Positions 26,313 to 34,706 of a stretch of 64,000 nucleotides of DNA are shown in pieces. The notes below the pieces were generated by a model. That model worked only from the letters and a program-made list of their open reading frames with translations, had not been told where the DNA came from and ran no database searches. Position 1 is the first letter of the stretch; every line of letters begins with the position of its first letter. Where the stretch lies: contig CAJUEV010000006.1 of NCBI GenBank assembly GCA_910585785.1, positions 29,757 to 93,756 of the forward strand. Direction: 5' to 3'. The position numbers and the translations under genes are program-made. The stretch comes from an uncultured Christensenella sp. GTDB lineage: Bacteria > Bacillota > Clostridia > Christensenellales > Borkfalkiaceae.

Positions 26313-27548
26313 TTAATTTCTCTCCTTCAATACCTTGCTTTCGTATTCTCTGATTTCCGTCAGATAATCTTCTTTAAGGTTTTCACGTCTTAAATACTCC
26401 TTCCACACCGCGCCGAACGGCAACGTCTTATACTCCTCCTGCTTTACCATAAGCGCCGTAAAGTCCGCTTTATCCTGCAACAAACGCAGTTCGCCGTGGT
26501 TTGTCAGCAACGCGTACAACAGCGCCTTTTGCATCGCCCGCTGCCCCGTCACCCAAGCCGAAAGCCTGTTTATGCTCGCGTCGAAATAGTCCAAACCTAT
26601 AAGCACTTTATCTGACGCGTCGTTCCTTACTATTTCCTTCGCTATCTCTTTGAGTTCGTCCTCAAACAACACGACGTGGTCGCTATCCCACCTTACTCCT
26701 CTTGTTACGTGCAACGCCAATTTATCGTAGAAGGCGAGCAGCGCGGGTATCTTGTCGCTGACGTATTCAAGCGGGTGATAGTGTCCGTTATCCAACAGGC
26801 AGCAAATATTATTCTTTGCCGCGTAGTTCTGGTAAAACTCGTTACTGCCTACCGTATAACTTTCCACGCCGATGCCGAACACCTTGCTTTCCACCGCCAC
26901 AATCACTTTGTTTCTGTCGTAACCGCACGCAAGTATTTTATCCAGACTGTCCTTTAATCTCAGTCTGGGCGTCAATCTGTCCGCGGGCACGTCCTTTAAC
27001 CCGTCCGGTATCCAGATATTTACAAGGCTAGGCGACTTAAACTCGTCCGCGAAGTATTCCGCTATGCGCAAGCACGCTTTACAATGCTCTATCCAGAACT
27101 TTCTTATTCTCTCGTCCGGACTTGAAAGCGTAAGTCCGTCCTTTACGTTTTTATGGGAAAACATTGTAGGGTTGAAGTCTATGCCCTGCAACCCTATTTC
27201 CTTTGCAAACTTCACCCACGGTGCAAAGTGTTGCGGTTCGTATTTATCCCTGTCCGCCGCCGCGCCGACCGCGTAGCTTGCGTGCAGGTTCAACCGCTTT
27301 TTGCCCGGCATCATTGAAAACGCCTTTGTTATATCCGCTTTCAATTCCTCAAAATTCCTTGCCCTGCCTGTGTAGTTGCCCGTTGTCTGTATTCCGCCGC
27401 TCGCCGCGCCCCCGCCGTCCAAACCGACTACGTCGTCCCCCTGCCAGCAATGGATTGACACAGGTATTTCTTTCAGGCTTGCCAGCGCCGCTTCGGTTTC
27501 TATGCCTTTGCTACCATACTCCGCCTTCGCAAGTTCGTAAGCCGTCAT
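26313..27548 (-). CDS. rhaA: L-rhamnose isomerase
   Basis: The 411-residue product converts L-rhamnose to L-rhamnulose. The N terminus shows the family pattern IPVSIHCWQGDDVVGLD. Metal-site and substrate-loop regions are seen in GLQGIDFNPTMFSH, NIWIPDGLKDVPADRLTPRLRL and CLLDNGHYHPLE, and the length is normal. The start overlaps the rhaB stop by 4 bp (ATGA), so translation is coupled. The reaction precedes RhaB phosphorylation. Confidence 0.95.
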   Translation of the reverse strand: MTAYELAKAEYGSKGIETEAALASLKEIPVSIHCWQGDDVVGLDGGGAASGGIQTTGNYTGRARNFEELKADITKAFSMMPGKKRLNLHASYAVGAAADRDKYEPQHFAPWVKFAKEIGLQGIDFNPTMFSHKNVKDGLTLSSPDERIRKFWIEHCKACLRIAEYFADEFKSPSLVNIWIPDGLKDVPADRLTPRLRLKDSLDKILACGYDRNKVIVAVESKVFGIGVESYTVGSNEFYQNYAAKNNICCLLDNGHYHPLEYVSDKIPALLAFYDKLALHVTRGVRWDSDHVVLFEDELKEIAKEIVRNDASDKVLIGLDYFDASINRLSAWVTGQRAMQKALLYALLTNHGELRLLQDKADFTALMVKQEEYKTLPFGAVWKEYLRRENLKEDYLTEIREYESKVLKERN

Positions 27549-28912
27549 ATCTCGTTTACCTCAAAACTTTTCTTTATAATTTTTCGCGCCGCCGCTAAAT
27601 TTTCTATCTCGCCCGCGCCTATCATCTGCACTATTAAGTTGCCCGTCGCCGTCGCTTCAACAGGGCCCGTTATCACACGCTTACCTGTTGCCTGCGACGT
27701 AAGTTCGTTTAACAGCGCATCACGGCTGCCGCCGCCTATTATATTCAGCGTTTCATATCGCTTACCCGTGTTGCGTTCAAGTTCCGCCAGCGCTTCCGCA
27801 TAACTCTTGGCAAGGCTGTCGTAAATTACACGCATTATGCTTGCCGTACCGATATTCGCTGCCGCCGCTTTCTTTATCGCCGCCGTCATACTTTTAGGCG
27901 ACAAAAACATCCTGTCGTTTACGTCCACCGTTATTTTGCTTTCCTTACAACGCGCCATTTCCGCAAGCGACGCAAACGTCAAATTGCCGCCTATCTCACG
28001 CTTTACGCTTTGTATCATCCACAAGCCCATTATGTTCTTCTGGTACCGAAAACCGCCGTTTACGCTGCCCTCGTTGGAATAGTTCGCTTTCAGACTGCAT
28101 TCGTCCGTATGCGCATACGCCTGCTCTATGCCCAACAGCGACCACGTGCCCGAAGATATGTACGGACTTTCGCTATCCAGCGGCGCCGCAAGCACCGCGC
28201 TTGCAGTGTCGTGCGTGGCGGGAAGCATTACAGTTGCGGTATATCCTATTTCGGCCGCTATCTCTTTTTTTATTTCGCCTTCCGTCGCGCCCGGCTGCGA
28301 TATTTCTTTAAACAACTTATCGTCCAGTCCGAGGGCGGCGATTACTTCCCTGTCCCAACTGCGCGTTTGTGCGTTTACCAAGCCCGTGCTTGTCGCGTTG
28401 GTGTACTCCTGACGCTTCACGCCCGTAAGTAAAAAGTTGAGATAGTCCGGCAGCATTAAATAACTTTCCGCTTTTGCCGCCTTGCCGCCTATCTTATCCG
28501 CATAAAGTTGGTATATTGTATTGAACGGCTGAAATTGTATTCCCGTCCGCGCATAAAGTTCGTTAAACGATACTATCTTATGCAATCTGTCCGTTATCTT
28601 TTCCGTGCGGTTGTCCCTATACGCATACACTTCGCTTATAAGACGGTTTTCTTTATCCAACAGCGCATAGTCTACCGCCCAGGTGTCTATGCCGATATAT
28701 GACGGAGTATAACCCTTTTCCTTCGCCGCTTTAAGTCCCGCAATCACTTCCGCATACAGCCGCTCCACGTCCCACACAAGATGACCGCGCTTGCTTTGCG
28801 TGCCGTTACTAAACCGATACACTTCTTCCGTTTTCAGCAGTCCGTCTTCCAGCCATCCGACCATATGCCGTCCACTCGATGCCCCTATGTCTATTGCTAT
28901 ATAATACGTCAT
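27545..28912 (-). CDS. rhaB: Rhamnulokinase
   Basis: A 455-residue FGGY-family kinase that phosphorylates L-rhamnulose at C1 with ATP. The N-terminal phosphate-binding signature is IAIDIGASSGRHMVG. The protein also has GIDTWAVDYALLD, PATHDTASAVLAAP and ISSGTWSLLGIE, all as in RhaB, and a C-terminal ATP-site segment NIIGGGSRDALLNELT. The ribosome site GAGGAAT is embedded in the end of the upstream mgtC gene, 6 bp before the start. Together with rhaA and rhaD it completes conversion of rhamnose to DHAP and lactaldehyde. No rhamnose transporter or rhaR-type regulator is in this part of the window. Confidence 0.95.
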   Translation of the reverse strand: MTYYIAIDIGASSGRHMVGWLEDGLLKTEEVYRFSNGTQSKRGHLVWDVERLYAEVIAGLKAAKEKGYTPSYIGIDTWAVDYALLDKENRLISEVYAYRDNRTEKITDRLHKIVSFNELYARTGIQFQPFNTIYQLYADKIGGKAAKAESYLMLPDYLNFLLTGVKRQEYTNATSTGLVNAQTRSWDREVIAALGLDDKLFKEISQPGATEGEIKKEIAAEIGYTATVMLPATHDTASAVLAAPLDSESPYISSGTWSLLGIEQAYAHTDECSLKANYSNEGSVNGGFRYQKNIMGLWMIQSVKREIGGNLTFASLAEMARCKESKITVDVNDRMFLSPKSMTAAIKKAAAANIGTASIMRVIYDSLAKSYAEALAELERNTGKRYETLNIIGGGSRDALLNELTSQATGKRVITGPVEATATGNLIVQMIGAGEIENLAAARKIIKKSFEVNEI

Positions 28913-28918
28913 TTTTGT

Positions 28919-29578
28919 TTATTCCTCGTCCGTGCGTTCAATCGAAATTATAAAGGGGTTTTCCGTCATAATTTCGTCAAGCTTCTGAGAGGAATACTCC
29001 TTATCAGTATTTAAAGTCGCCTTAAATACGCGGCTTTCGCCGTCGCGTACGATAGATAGACTTTTTAACCTGTCTACCGCAAACAACTCTTTTATTTTAA
29101 CGCTTTCACCGTCGTCGTTTCGAAATACGATTTTAATCTGATAAAATAATTTGGTACTGAACAGACGGCATTTAATATGACAGATACACTGAACGGCGAT
29201 TACTATAACCGTTGCGCCCGTTGCTACAATGTACATACCCGCGCCTGCCGCCATACCTACGCCTGCCGTCGCCCAAATCCCCGCGGCGGTTGTAAGCCCG
29301 TGCATTTTCTGTCCTCGGAACATAATAATTCCCGCGCCCAAAAAACCTATTCCCGAAACTATTTGCGCGGCAATCCTTGCGCCGTCGGATTCCATTCCTG
29401 CAAAAGCATACTTACTTATAACCATCATAAGCGCAGAGCCCACACAGACAATAGTATGGGTACGTACACCCGCCTCTTTATACCTGAGCTTGCGTTCAAA
29501 TCCGATTGCAAAACCCAAAATCACGGCCACAAGTATATTGACAAGATAAAGTAATTCACTTAAAACTATTTTCCACAT
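28919..29578 (-). CDS. MgtC/SapB family membrane protein
   Basis: A 219-residue protein with a hydrophobic N-terminal MgtC domain (about 1-140). It has NILVAVILGFAIGFERKLRYKEAGVRTHT, the signature GFERxxxxKxAGxRTHxLVxxGSA pattern, then SGIGFLGAGIIM and LTTAAGIWATAGVG. A C-terminal soluble ACT-like portion follows. MgtC proteins are linked to survival at low magnesium and to membrane ATP-synthase or nucleotide homeostasis in other bacteria. The first 13 bp overlap the upstream SGNH gene, and the end provides the rhaB ribosome site, so it is expressed in the rhamnose operon. The reason for that linkage is unknown. Confidence 0.88.
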   Translation of the reverse strand: MWKIVLSELLYLVNILVAVILGFAIGFERKLRYKEAGVRTHTIVCVGSALMMVISKYAFAGMESDGARIAAQIVSGIGFLGAGIIMFRGQKMHGLTTAAGIWATAGVGMAAGAGMYIVATGATVIVIAVQCICHIKCRLFSTKLFYQIKIVFRNDDGESVKIKELFAVDRLKSLSIVRDGESRVFKATLNTDKEYSSQKLDEIMTENPFIISIERTDEE

Positions 29579-30252
29579 TCCGTTATCGCTTTAAAAATTC
29601 TCTCCGCTATTTCAGCCATTCCCTCGTCGCCGGGATGCGCGGCAACCCCTTCGTGCGCAAACTTGCCTACGGCTTTCATATTGTCGTCCCTGCCCAAATC
29701 GTGCAGTTTTACAAACATATAACCCTTTTCTTCGGCAAAATCTTTTACAAACCCGTCGAAAGGCGGATATTCCCAAAACAAATCGGTAAGCAGTATCTTC
29801 GCGCCATCCTCGGCGAAGTATTTCACCATTTGCGCATACTGCGGCTTAAATTCTTTCAATCTTACGGTAAGATTCGCGTTTTCGCCAAGTCTTATAACTA
29901 TTAAATCAGCGCAAAACCCGCGCGCAGCCGCATAGCGCGTTTTCAGCAAGGACATATCGCCGCAGCGCTCCCATTCGCTTAAATTTGCAACGCAGTAAGA
30001 AACGCTTTTACCGTCCTTTTCAAGCAGATTTACAAGGCGATGAACGTAGTCGTTTTGCTTTTCGCTTGCCGCCATTCCCCAATCGCCGAACCAGCCCAAA
30101 TTTTCCGCTTTGCCGTGGCGGGTTATTGAGTTGCCCAAAAACAAAATTTTTAAATTTGCGCCGTTTTTAAAGCAAAACGAAACGCAATCGTTTTCTTCCA
30201 GTTGCCCCTCGGCAGGCACGTCGTTTTTAATTAAATCGCTTGAAATTTTCAT
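29566..30252 (-). CDS. SGNH/GDSL-family hydrolase
   Basis: A 228-residue protein without a signal peptide. Block I is ILFLGNSITRHG (catalytic Ser in GNSIT, about residue 43), an Asn/Gly-bearing middle region includes LIVIRLGENAN, and the C-terminal block V is AAHPGDEGMAEIAERI (Asp-x-x-His replaced by the HPGDEG form used in related acetyl-esterases). Such enzymes usually remove O-acetyl groups from sugars. It overlaps mgtC by 13 bp. It may deacetylate incoming oligosaccharides, consistent with the glycosidases upstream, but the substrate is unknown. Confidence 0.82.
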   Translation of the reverse strand: MKISSDLIKNDVPAEGQLEENDCVSFCFKNGANLKILFLGNSITRHGKAENLGWFGDWGMAASEKQNDYVHRLVNLLEKDGKSVSYCVANLSEWERCGDMSLLKTRYAAARGFCADLIVIRLGENANLTVRLKEFKPQYAQMVKYFAEDGAKILLTDLFWEYPPFDGFVKDFAEEKGYMFVKLHDLGRDDNMKAVGKFAHEGVAAHPGDEGMAEIAERIFKAITECGK

Positions 30253-30360
30253 TTTTTCTTAAAAGTTAAACGCCTCGCACGGCGCCATTTGTCATTGAAA
30301 TATACCCGATAAACCTAATTAGTCGCGGTATATGTGCCGGTTAATTGAATTTTTACGTTA

Positions 30361-31599
30361 TTATTTCAACATTTCTATTGCGGGAAGATTGTGGCTTAAA
30401 AAGCCCGCGTGCAAAAACTGCTCGCCCGAATCGGGGTGATAACTTTCAAAAAAATCGCCCTTCTCTTCAAGCGCTTTGTTCAAAAGTTTAAGCGTGCGGT
30501 TTTTTAATTCTTCCGCAAGTAAATTCTTGTTGTACCGCGCAAGCCCTTTATAAACGCAATAATTTGCAATAACCCAAATCGCGCCCAGCCAGTTTGAAGG
30601 GTTTCCGCTTTTTACAAGGCTGTACATTTTTTCGTTTTTAGCAAGCGTCCTTATGCCGTATTCCGCAAAAAAATCGTCGTTTTCAGTAAGATGCAAACAC
30701 ATTTTTTCCGCTTGACTTTCGCTGCATATACCCGCGTACATAGGCAAAAAACAGCCCCAGAAACGTATTTTAAGGGGAAAAGAAGTCCAATGCGGGTCAA
30801 GACCGGAATGGAGCGCAACGCCTTTGACCGTGCGAACGGTTTTATAAACGCCTATATCCTGCGAATAGTATATACCGTCGCGCTCGTCCCACATTTCTCT
30901 GTTGACGGCGTTTTTAAGCGCTTCGGCTTTTTTCAATTGCTCGTCCGCGTTTTGGTTAAGTTGCTTTAAAATGCGCGCAAGGGCAAGATATTCCATATAA
31001 ATAAAACAGTTTAAAAACACGTCCGCCGCGCTGTTTTGCGGACGGTAAAACACGGTGGGATTGTTGTCTATACCGACCATAATATCGTCTTTCCAGAAAA
31101 ACAGCCCCGACTTTTCGTCATACTGCGTTTCTTCGAAATAACGCATATATTTTTTCAATTTTTCAATATCAAGCCAGTTAAATCCGCCGGAAAACTCGCC
31201 CGCGTTTAAAGCCGACTGACACAAAAACGGCATATGCTGGTTCAGGGGCGTGCCTTTAAGGTGTTCGCCTTGAAAAAATCCTTCAAACAGACCCCCGCCC
31301 GAAACCATAATGGGAATAAACCCGTCATCTTCCTGCGCGTCCAAAAAATTTAAAACGCAGCCCCGCATATGCGCCGCAGCCGTTTGTCTGCTTATGCCCG
31401 TTCCGCGCGCCGCTTCTACGCCGAAATTTTCAAAAGCGCAGCGCAATGACAGCGCTTCCCAATAAGAATCCCAGCCCCAAAGCTCGCTCATATATCCCGT
31501 GCCGGGCACTAAAAAGGGATATTTCAAATTTTTTGCGGGCGGTTTTAAAATATTTTTAAAATTTGCAAATATGTAATTTTTTATTTTGGAAGTATCCAT
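30361..31599 (-). CDS. Glycoside hydrolase of the (alpha/alpha)6 GH37/GH63-like group (trehalase/glucosidase-like)
   Basis: A 412-residue cytosolic protein with PGTGYMSELWGWDSYWEALS (about 32-51), the W(G)WDS(Y/F) pattern characteristic of trehalase and GH63-type alpha/alpha toroids, and a late AIWVIANYCVYKGL plus DFFESYHPDSGEQF region typical of the same fold. The catalytic Asp is probably in the WDSY block. It is shorter than classical trehalases (about 550 residues). The neighbours are MBL, SGNH and rhamnose genes, so it probably processes an imported oligosaccharide. The linkage hydrolysed cannot be read from sequence. Confidence 0.75.
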   Translation of the reverse strand: MDTSKIKNYIFANFKNILKPPAKNLKYPFLVPGTGYMSELWGWDSYWEALSLRCAFENFGVEAARGTGISRQTAAAHMRGCVLNFLDAQEDDGFIPIMVSGGGLFEGFFQGEHLKGTPLNQHMPFLCQSALNAGEFSGGFNWLDIEKLKKYMRYFEETQYDEKSGLFFWKDDIMVGIDNNPTVFYRPQNSAADVFLNCFIYMEYLALARILKQLNQNADEQLKKAEALKNAVNREMWDERDGIYYSQDIGVYKTVRTVKGVALHSGLDPHWTSFPLKIRFWGCFLPMYAGICSESQAEKMCLHLTENDDFFAEYGIRTLAKNEKMYSLVKSGNPSNWLGAIWVIANYCVYKGLARYNKNLLAEELKNRTLKLLNKALEEKGDFFESYHPDSGEQFLHAGFLSHNLPAIEMLK

Positions 31600-31607
31600 A
31601 ATTTCGA

Positions 31608-32441
31608 TTAAATTTCAACCCTCATTCCGTCGTAAGAGACAAGTATTCCGCAATCTTTAAAGCAAGCTTCCACTTCTTCGTGCAGCCCCGCGTGATTGTG
31701 CGTTATGTGCGAAACTATAAACTTTGTGTTTTTATCGGTTGCGCCCGCCCCGTCCAGCGCGGCTTTAAGCCGTTTGTTCTGCTCAAAATTCATATGATGA
31801 ACATAGTAATTGCAACCCATTGTGCCGTCCATAATAACGCAGTCAAACTTTTTTCCGTAATTAATTATAAAGTCTAACGTTTCGTCAAAGGGATAGCCGC
31901 TGTCCAGCAAATACAAAACTGCGGTTTTTCCGTCGTCGATAATAAAGTTCAGCGCAACCTGTTCGGGCGCGTGATTCGCTTTAAGCGGAGTTACGTTATA
32001 ACCGCCTATATTTGTTTTTTTAAACGGCGTTAAAGTATGAAAAACTATGTTTTTGCGTATTTCATCCCTTATGGGAAAAAGTTTATAATATCCGTCAAAC
32101 AGCCTTTCCACGTCCTCGTTACCGTAAATATGCAGTTTTTCGCAATTTAAAACAGGCGCGAAATCAGTGCCTCGGGTGCTCAACAAATTGGGGCAATAAT
32201 GGTCGTCGTGAACGTGAGTTATCAACAGGTTTTCCACGTCGCCGAAATTTACTCCGCTTTGCATAAAGTGCATATGAGTATCGGCGGGCAAATCAATCAA
32301 AAGTTTGCCGTCAATCAGCGTTTGCGAAAGCGACCTGAGGCTTTTCCCGCCAGCTTTTCTTGCCGCCCGGCAATGCTTGCAACCGCAAAACAACGCGGGA
32401 TAGCCTTCCCCCCCGCCAGAACCTAATATTTCGATTTTCAT
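31608..32441 (-). CDS. PhnP-like metallo-beta-lactamase fold phosphodiesterase
   Basis: A 277-residue protein with the MBL motif LLITHVHDDHYC (about 75-86) and the downstream metal ligands in MDGTMG and VSHITHNHAG. Near the N terminus, CGCKHCRAARKAGG is the extra Cys-containing zinc site of PhnP-type enzymes, and GSGGGEGYPALFC precedes it. PhnP hydrolyses cyclic phosphodiesters such as ribosyl 1,2-cyclic phosphate. There are no phosphonate genes nearby; here it lies between a glycosidase and a DUF218 gene, so another phosphodiester may be the substrate. Confidence 0.8.
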   Translation of the reverse strand: MKIEILGSGGGEGYPALFCGCKHCRAARKAGGKSLRSLSQTLIDGKLLIDLPADTHMHFMQSGVNFGDVENLLITHVHDDHYCPNLLSTRGTDFAPVLNCEKLHIYGNEDVERLFDGYYKLFPIRDEIRKNIVFHTLTPFKKTNIGGYNVTPLKANHAPEQVALNFIIDDGKTAVLYLLDSGYPFDETLDFIINYGKKFDCVIMDGTMGCNYYVHHMNFEQNKRLKAALDGAGATDKNTKFIVSHITHNHAGLHEEVEACFKDCGILVSYDGMRVEI

Positions 32442-32446
32442 AATTT

Positions 32447-33043
32447 TTAAAATTTAATATCGCTTATGCGACCTTTAATAATCAAATCTTTCAAAATTTC
32501 CATTTCCGTTTTTACGCAATTTTTAAGCCTTTCGTCCGTTTTCCACTGCTCGCTTTGAAAATCGGCGCCCTGCGTAAATGCGTAAACTTTGATAAACTTC
32601 GGCAATAAAATTTTTGCAAGAAGTAACGCCCGCCTCATATGAAAGGGCTCGGTTATCACGGTTACGCTTTCAACCCTCATAACGTCCGTCCGCTTGCATA
32701 TTTCCGTAAGCGAACAGGTTATATTCTGAATTGTGTCGAAGGCGTTCGGCTCCTCTATTATCGCCGTTTGCGGAACGCCGTACTTTAAAAGCCTTTCCCG
32801 CAAAACCGTACACTCCTTAACTGATTTATCCGCTACCGCCCCGCCCGAAACTATCAAATTTTCCGTTCCGCCGTTTTTATAGTAAGCGGCGGCTATTTCC
32901 GCGCGGATTTGCGCGTATTTAGGCGCGGTGCCGCAAACCACGGCAAAATCGGCTTTTTCAACTCTTTCGTTAAGCCCGCCAAACAAAATACCGTCCGTTT
33001 GCTCGGGCGTAAGTTTTGATAAATCCGATTGCGACAAATACAT
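32447..33043 (-). CDS. DUF218/YdcF-like (SanA/ElyC-type) protein
   Basis: About 198 residues from the ATG at 33043 (MYLSQSDLSKL), preferred over the overlapping ATG at 33058 because GAGAGG lies 4 bp upstream. The DUF218 core is clear: ADFAVVCGTAPKYAQIRAEIAAAYYKNGG (a nucleotide-binding-like start), ENLIVSGGAV, ESVTVITEPFHMRRALLLAK. YdcF in E. coli binds S-adenosylmethionine, and relatives affect envelope integrity. This one has no membrane segment. It follows the ADP-ribosylglycohydrolase gene by 8 bp. Function is unknown. Confidence 0.78.
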   Translation of the reverse strand: MYLSQSDLSKLTPEQTDGILFGGLNERVEKADFAVVCGTAPKYAQIRAEIAAAYYKNGGTENLIVSGGAVADKSVKECTVLRERLLKYGVPQTAIIEEPNAFDTIQNITCSLTEICKRTDVMRVESVTVITEPFHMRRALLLAKILLPKFIKVYAFTQGADFQSEQWKTDERLKNCVKTEMEILKDLIIKGRISDIKF

Positions 33044-33051
33044 AAAACCTC

Positions 33052-34614
33052 TCAACAAGCGCCGTTTATAAGCGTTACGGGCACGAAATACTGCTCTCCC
33101 CTGCCGTTTACCGAAATTTTGATAACTATTTCGTACTTATAATTTTTAAGCGCGGTGGGAGTAAACTTCAACTCGAATTTGTTTGTATGGCTGACTTTGC
33201 TGCCGTGCCAGTGTTCCAGCCCCACCGCTCTTTTATCGCCGTTTGCAAGTTTCCACTCCTCGGGTATGCCCGAAATTTCCGCGTTGACGTATTGCGAAAG
33301 ATAAAGTTTATTGCAAAGCGTAACGATTATGCGCTTTTCCGTTCCTTCTTCTATTTTTGCCAAACTTTCGCCAAAATTTACCTTGACGGTAAGCGAAGGA
33401 AAATGATAGCGCGCCGTGCAGGGGCTTTCTTTTAAAAGTTCTTTAAAATTTTCCTGTTGATAGGGGTAAAACGCGTTTTCGTCGTACTTCAAGCAATTTG
33501 CCGCGGTAATTTCAAAACCGTTTTCCGTAAAGGCGCATCTTTCGGAAGAAACAACGGGAAACTGCTTTACAACCCTTTCGCACAATGCCGAAACCGTTTC
33601 GGGCACGTTTAAAAGAAGGTCGGGACGAAGGGTGCAAACCGCTATTTTTTCGGAACAGCCGTTTTTCCATTTGTCGGGAATGCTTTCCGCGCCGCTTATA
33701 ATTCCCATTATCGCGCCTAGCGTTCCCGCCGTGCAGTCGGTATCCTCGCCGCAGTTTGCGGCAAGGCAAATGGACTTGCCGAAGTCGCCCTTGCCGTAAA
33801 GCCAGCCTATCAAAACAATTCCTATGCTTGCGGGCGCGTCGTACCCGTGCACCGCTTTGGGAATATCTTTGTCCTTATTTTGCGCGGGGCACTTTGCGCT
33901 TGCGGGAACGGAGGGTACGCCCTTCCACTCGCCGCCAATCTCGCCGAAGCTTGAAGGCTCGGCAATCAAAAGTTTTTTGCGCGCCGTTTTCCAGTCGTCG
34001 CCGTTTTTAAAGCACTTCAAAACGACTTCCACCGCGTTTCTTACCCCGCACTTTTCGGGAAGATATGAAAGTCCTATTTCTATAAGTTTGTTTATATCGC
34101 TTTCGAAAAACGCCGCAGCCTGTACTGTTGCGGTAAATATCGCCGCATAAATCCCCTCGCCGCTATGGTCTACGCACGCGTCATAATAAGCGTAGTTTGC
34201 GGCAAGCGCGGGATTACCCGCGCAAAGGCAAGCCCAAATTTCGGTACGAATCCACGCACCGTTGCTTTCGCGGTTTTCGTTGCGCAAATAGCCTGAAAGG
34301 GGCGGAACTATTCCCATCGAATAATTGTTTTTACCCGCGCCGTACTCCGAAATTTCCGCCGAAACGTAATTTTCCCAATACTGCGCCAAGATATGGCTGT
34401 CAATATTTTTGCCCTCGTGCTCTACGGCGGAAAGCCAGACAAGCTGCAAGTCAACGTCGTCGTTGGGTACGGGCGAAGATACGTCCTGCATAAAAAAGTC
34501 AATATCGTACACCCCGCGGAAGCACTCGAACGGAGCGCCGAGCGTGCCGCCTATATTTTTGCCCAAAAAGCAGCCTTTTACTTTATCGCAATAAGTTTTG
34601 TAGTTTATTTTCAT
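33052..34614 (-). CDS. ADP-ribosylglycohydrolase-family protein with C-terminal beta-sandwich domain
   Basis: A 520-residue protein. The N-terminal about 310 residues are an ADP-ribosylglycohydrolase (ARH/DraG-like) fold: KGCFLGKNIGGTLGAPFE at the start, metal ligands in PNDDVDLQLVWL (about 53-64), and late ligands in NCGEDTDCTAGTLGAIMG (about 285). The remaining about 200 residues form an Ig-like beta domain (PSLTVKVNFGESLAKIEEG onward). Relatives remove ADP-ribose from proteins or small molecules, and family members also occur in sugar-utilisation loci. The ATG lies about where transcription should begin (see promoter), with no Shine-Dalgarno. Confidence 0.82.
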   Translation of the reverse strand: MKINYKTYCDKVKGCFLGKNIGGTLGAPFECFRGVYDIDFFMQDVSSPVPNDDVDLQLVWLSAVEHEGKNIDSHILAQYWENYVSAEISEYGAGKNNYSMGIVPPLSGYLRNENRESNGAWIRTEIWACLCAGNPALAANYAYYDACVDHSGEGIYAAIFTATVQAAAFFESDINKLIEIGLSYLPEKCGVRNAVEVVLKCFKNGDDWKTARKKLLIAEPSSFGEIGGEWKGVPSVPASAKCPAQNKDKDIPKAVHGYDAPASIGIVLIGWLYGKGDFGKSICLAANCGEDTDCTAGTLGAIMGIISGAESIPDKWKNGCSEKIAVCTLRPDLLLNVPETVSALCERVVKQFPVVSSERCAFTENGFEITAANCLKYDENAFYPYQQENFKELLKESPCTARYHFPSLTVKVNFGESLAKIEEGTEKRIIVTLCNKLYLSQYVNAEISGIPEEWKLANGDKRAVGLEHWHGSKVSHTNKFELKFTPTALKNYKYEIVIKISVNGRGEQYFVPVTLINGAC

Positions 34615-34620
34615 ATTTAA

Positions 34621-34648
34621 ATTATAACACTTTGTTTTAATAATTCAA
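34621..34648 (-). promoter_or_regulatory. Promoter giving a probably leaderless mRNA
   Basis: On the minus strand TTGAAT (34643-34648) and TATAAT (34621-34626) are 16 bp apart. Only 6 bp separate the -10 from the ATG at 34614, so the transcript should begin at or next to the A of the start codon. No Shine-Dalgarno sequence exists in that space. The -35 overlaps the base of the upstream terminator stem. Confidence 0.7.
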
Positions 34649-34678
34649 GCCCCCGAAGGCGCACGCCTTCGGGGGCTT
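34647..34678 (-). terminator. Terminator-like hairpin after the giant lipoprotein gene
   Basis: A 14-bp perfect stem (AAGCCCCCGAAGGC with GCCTTCGGGGGCTT) and a GCAC loop lie 29 bp after the stop at 34707. The following minus-strand bases are GAATTATT, so the U tract is poor, but the stem is very strong. It divides the GH2/ABC operon from the ADP-ribosylglycohydrolase operon. Confidence 0.7.
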
Positions 34679-34706
34679 TGCCCGTTACTGTAAATTAACC
34701 TTAAAT

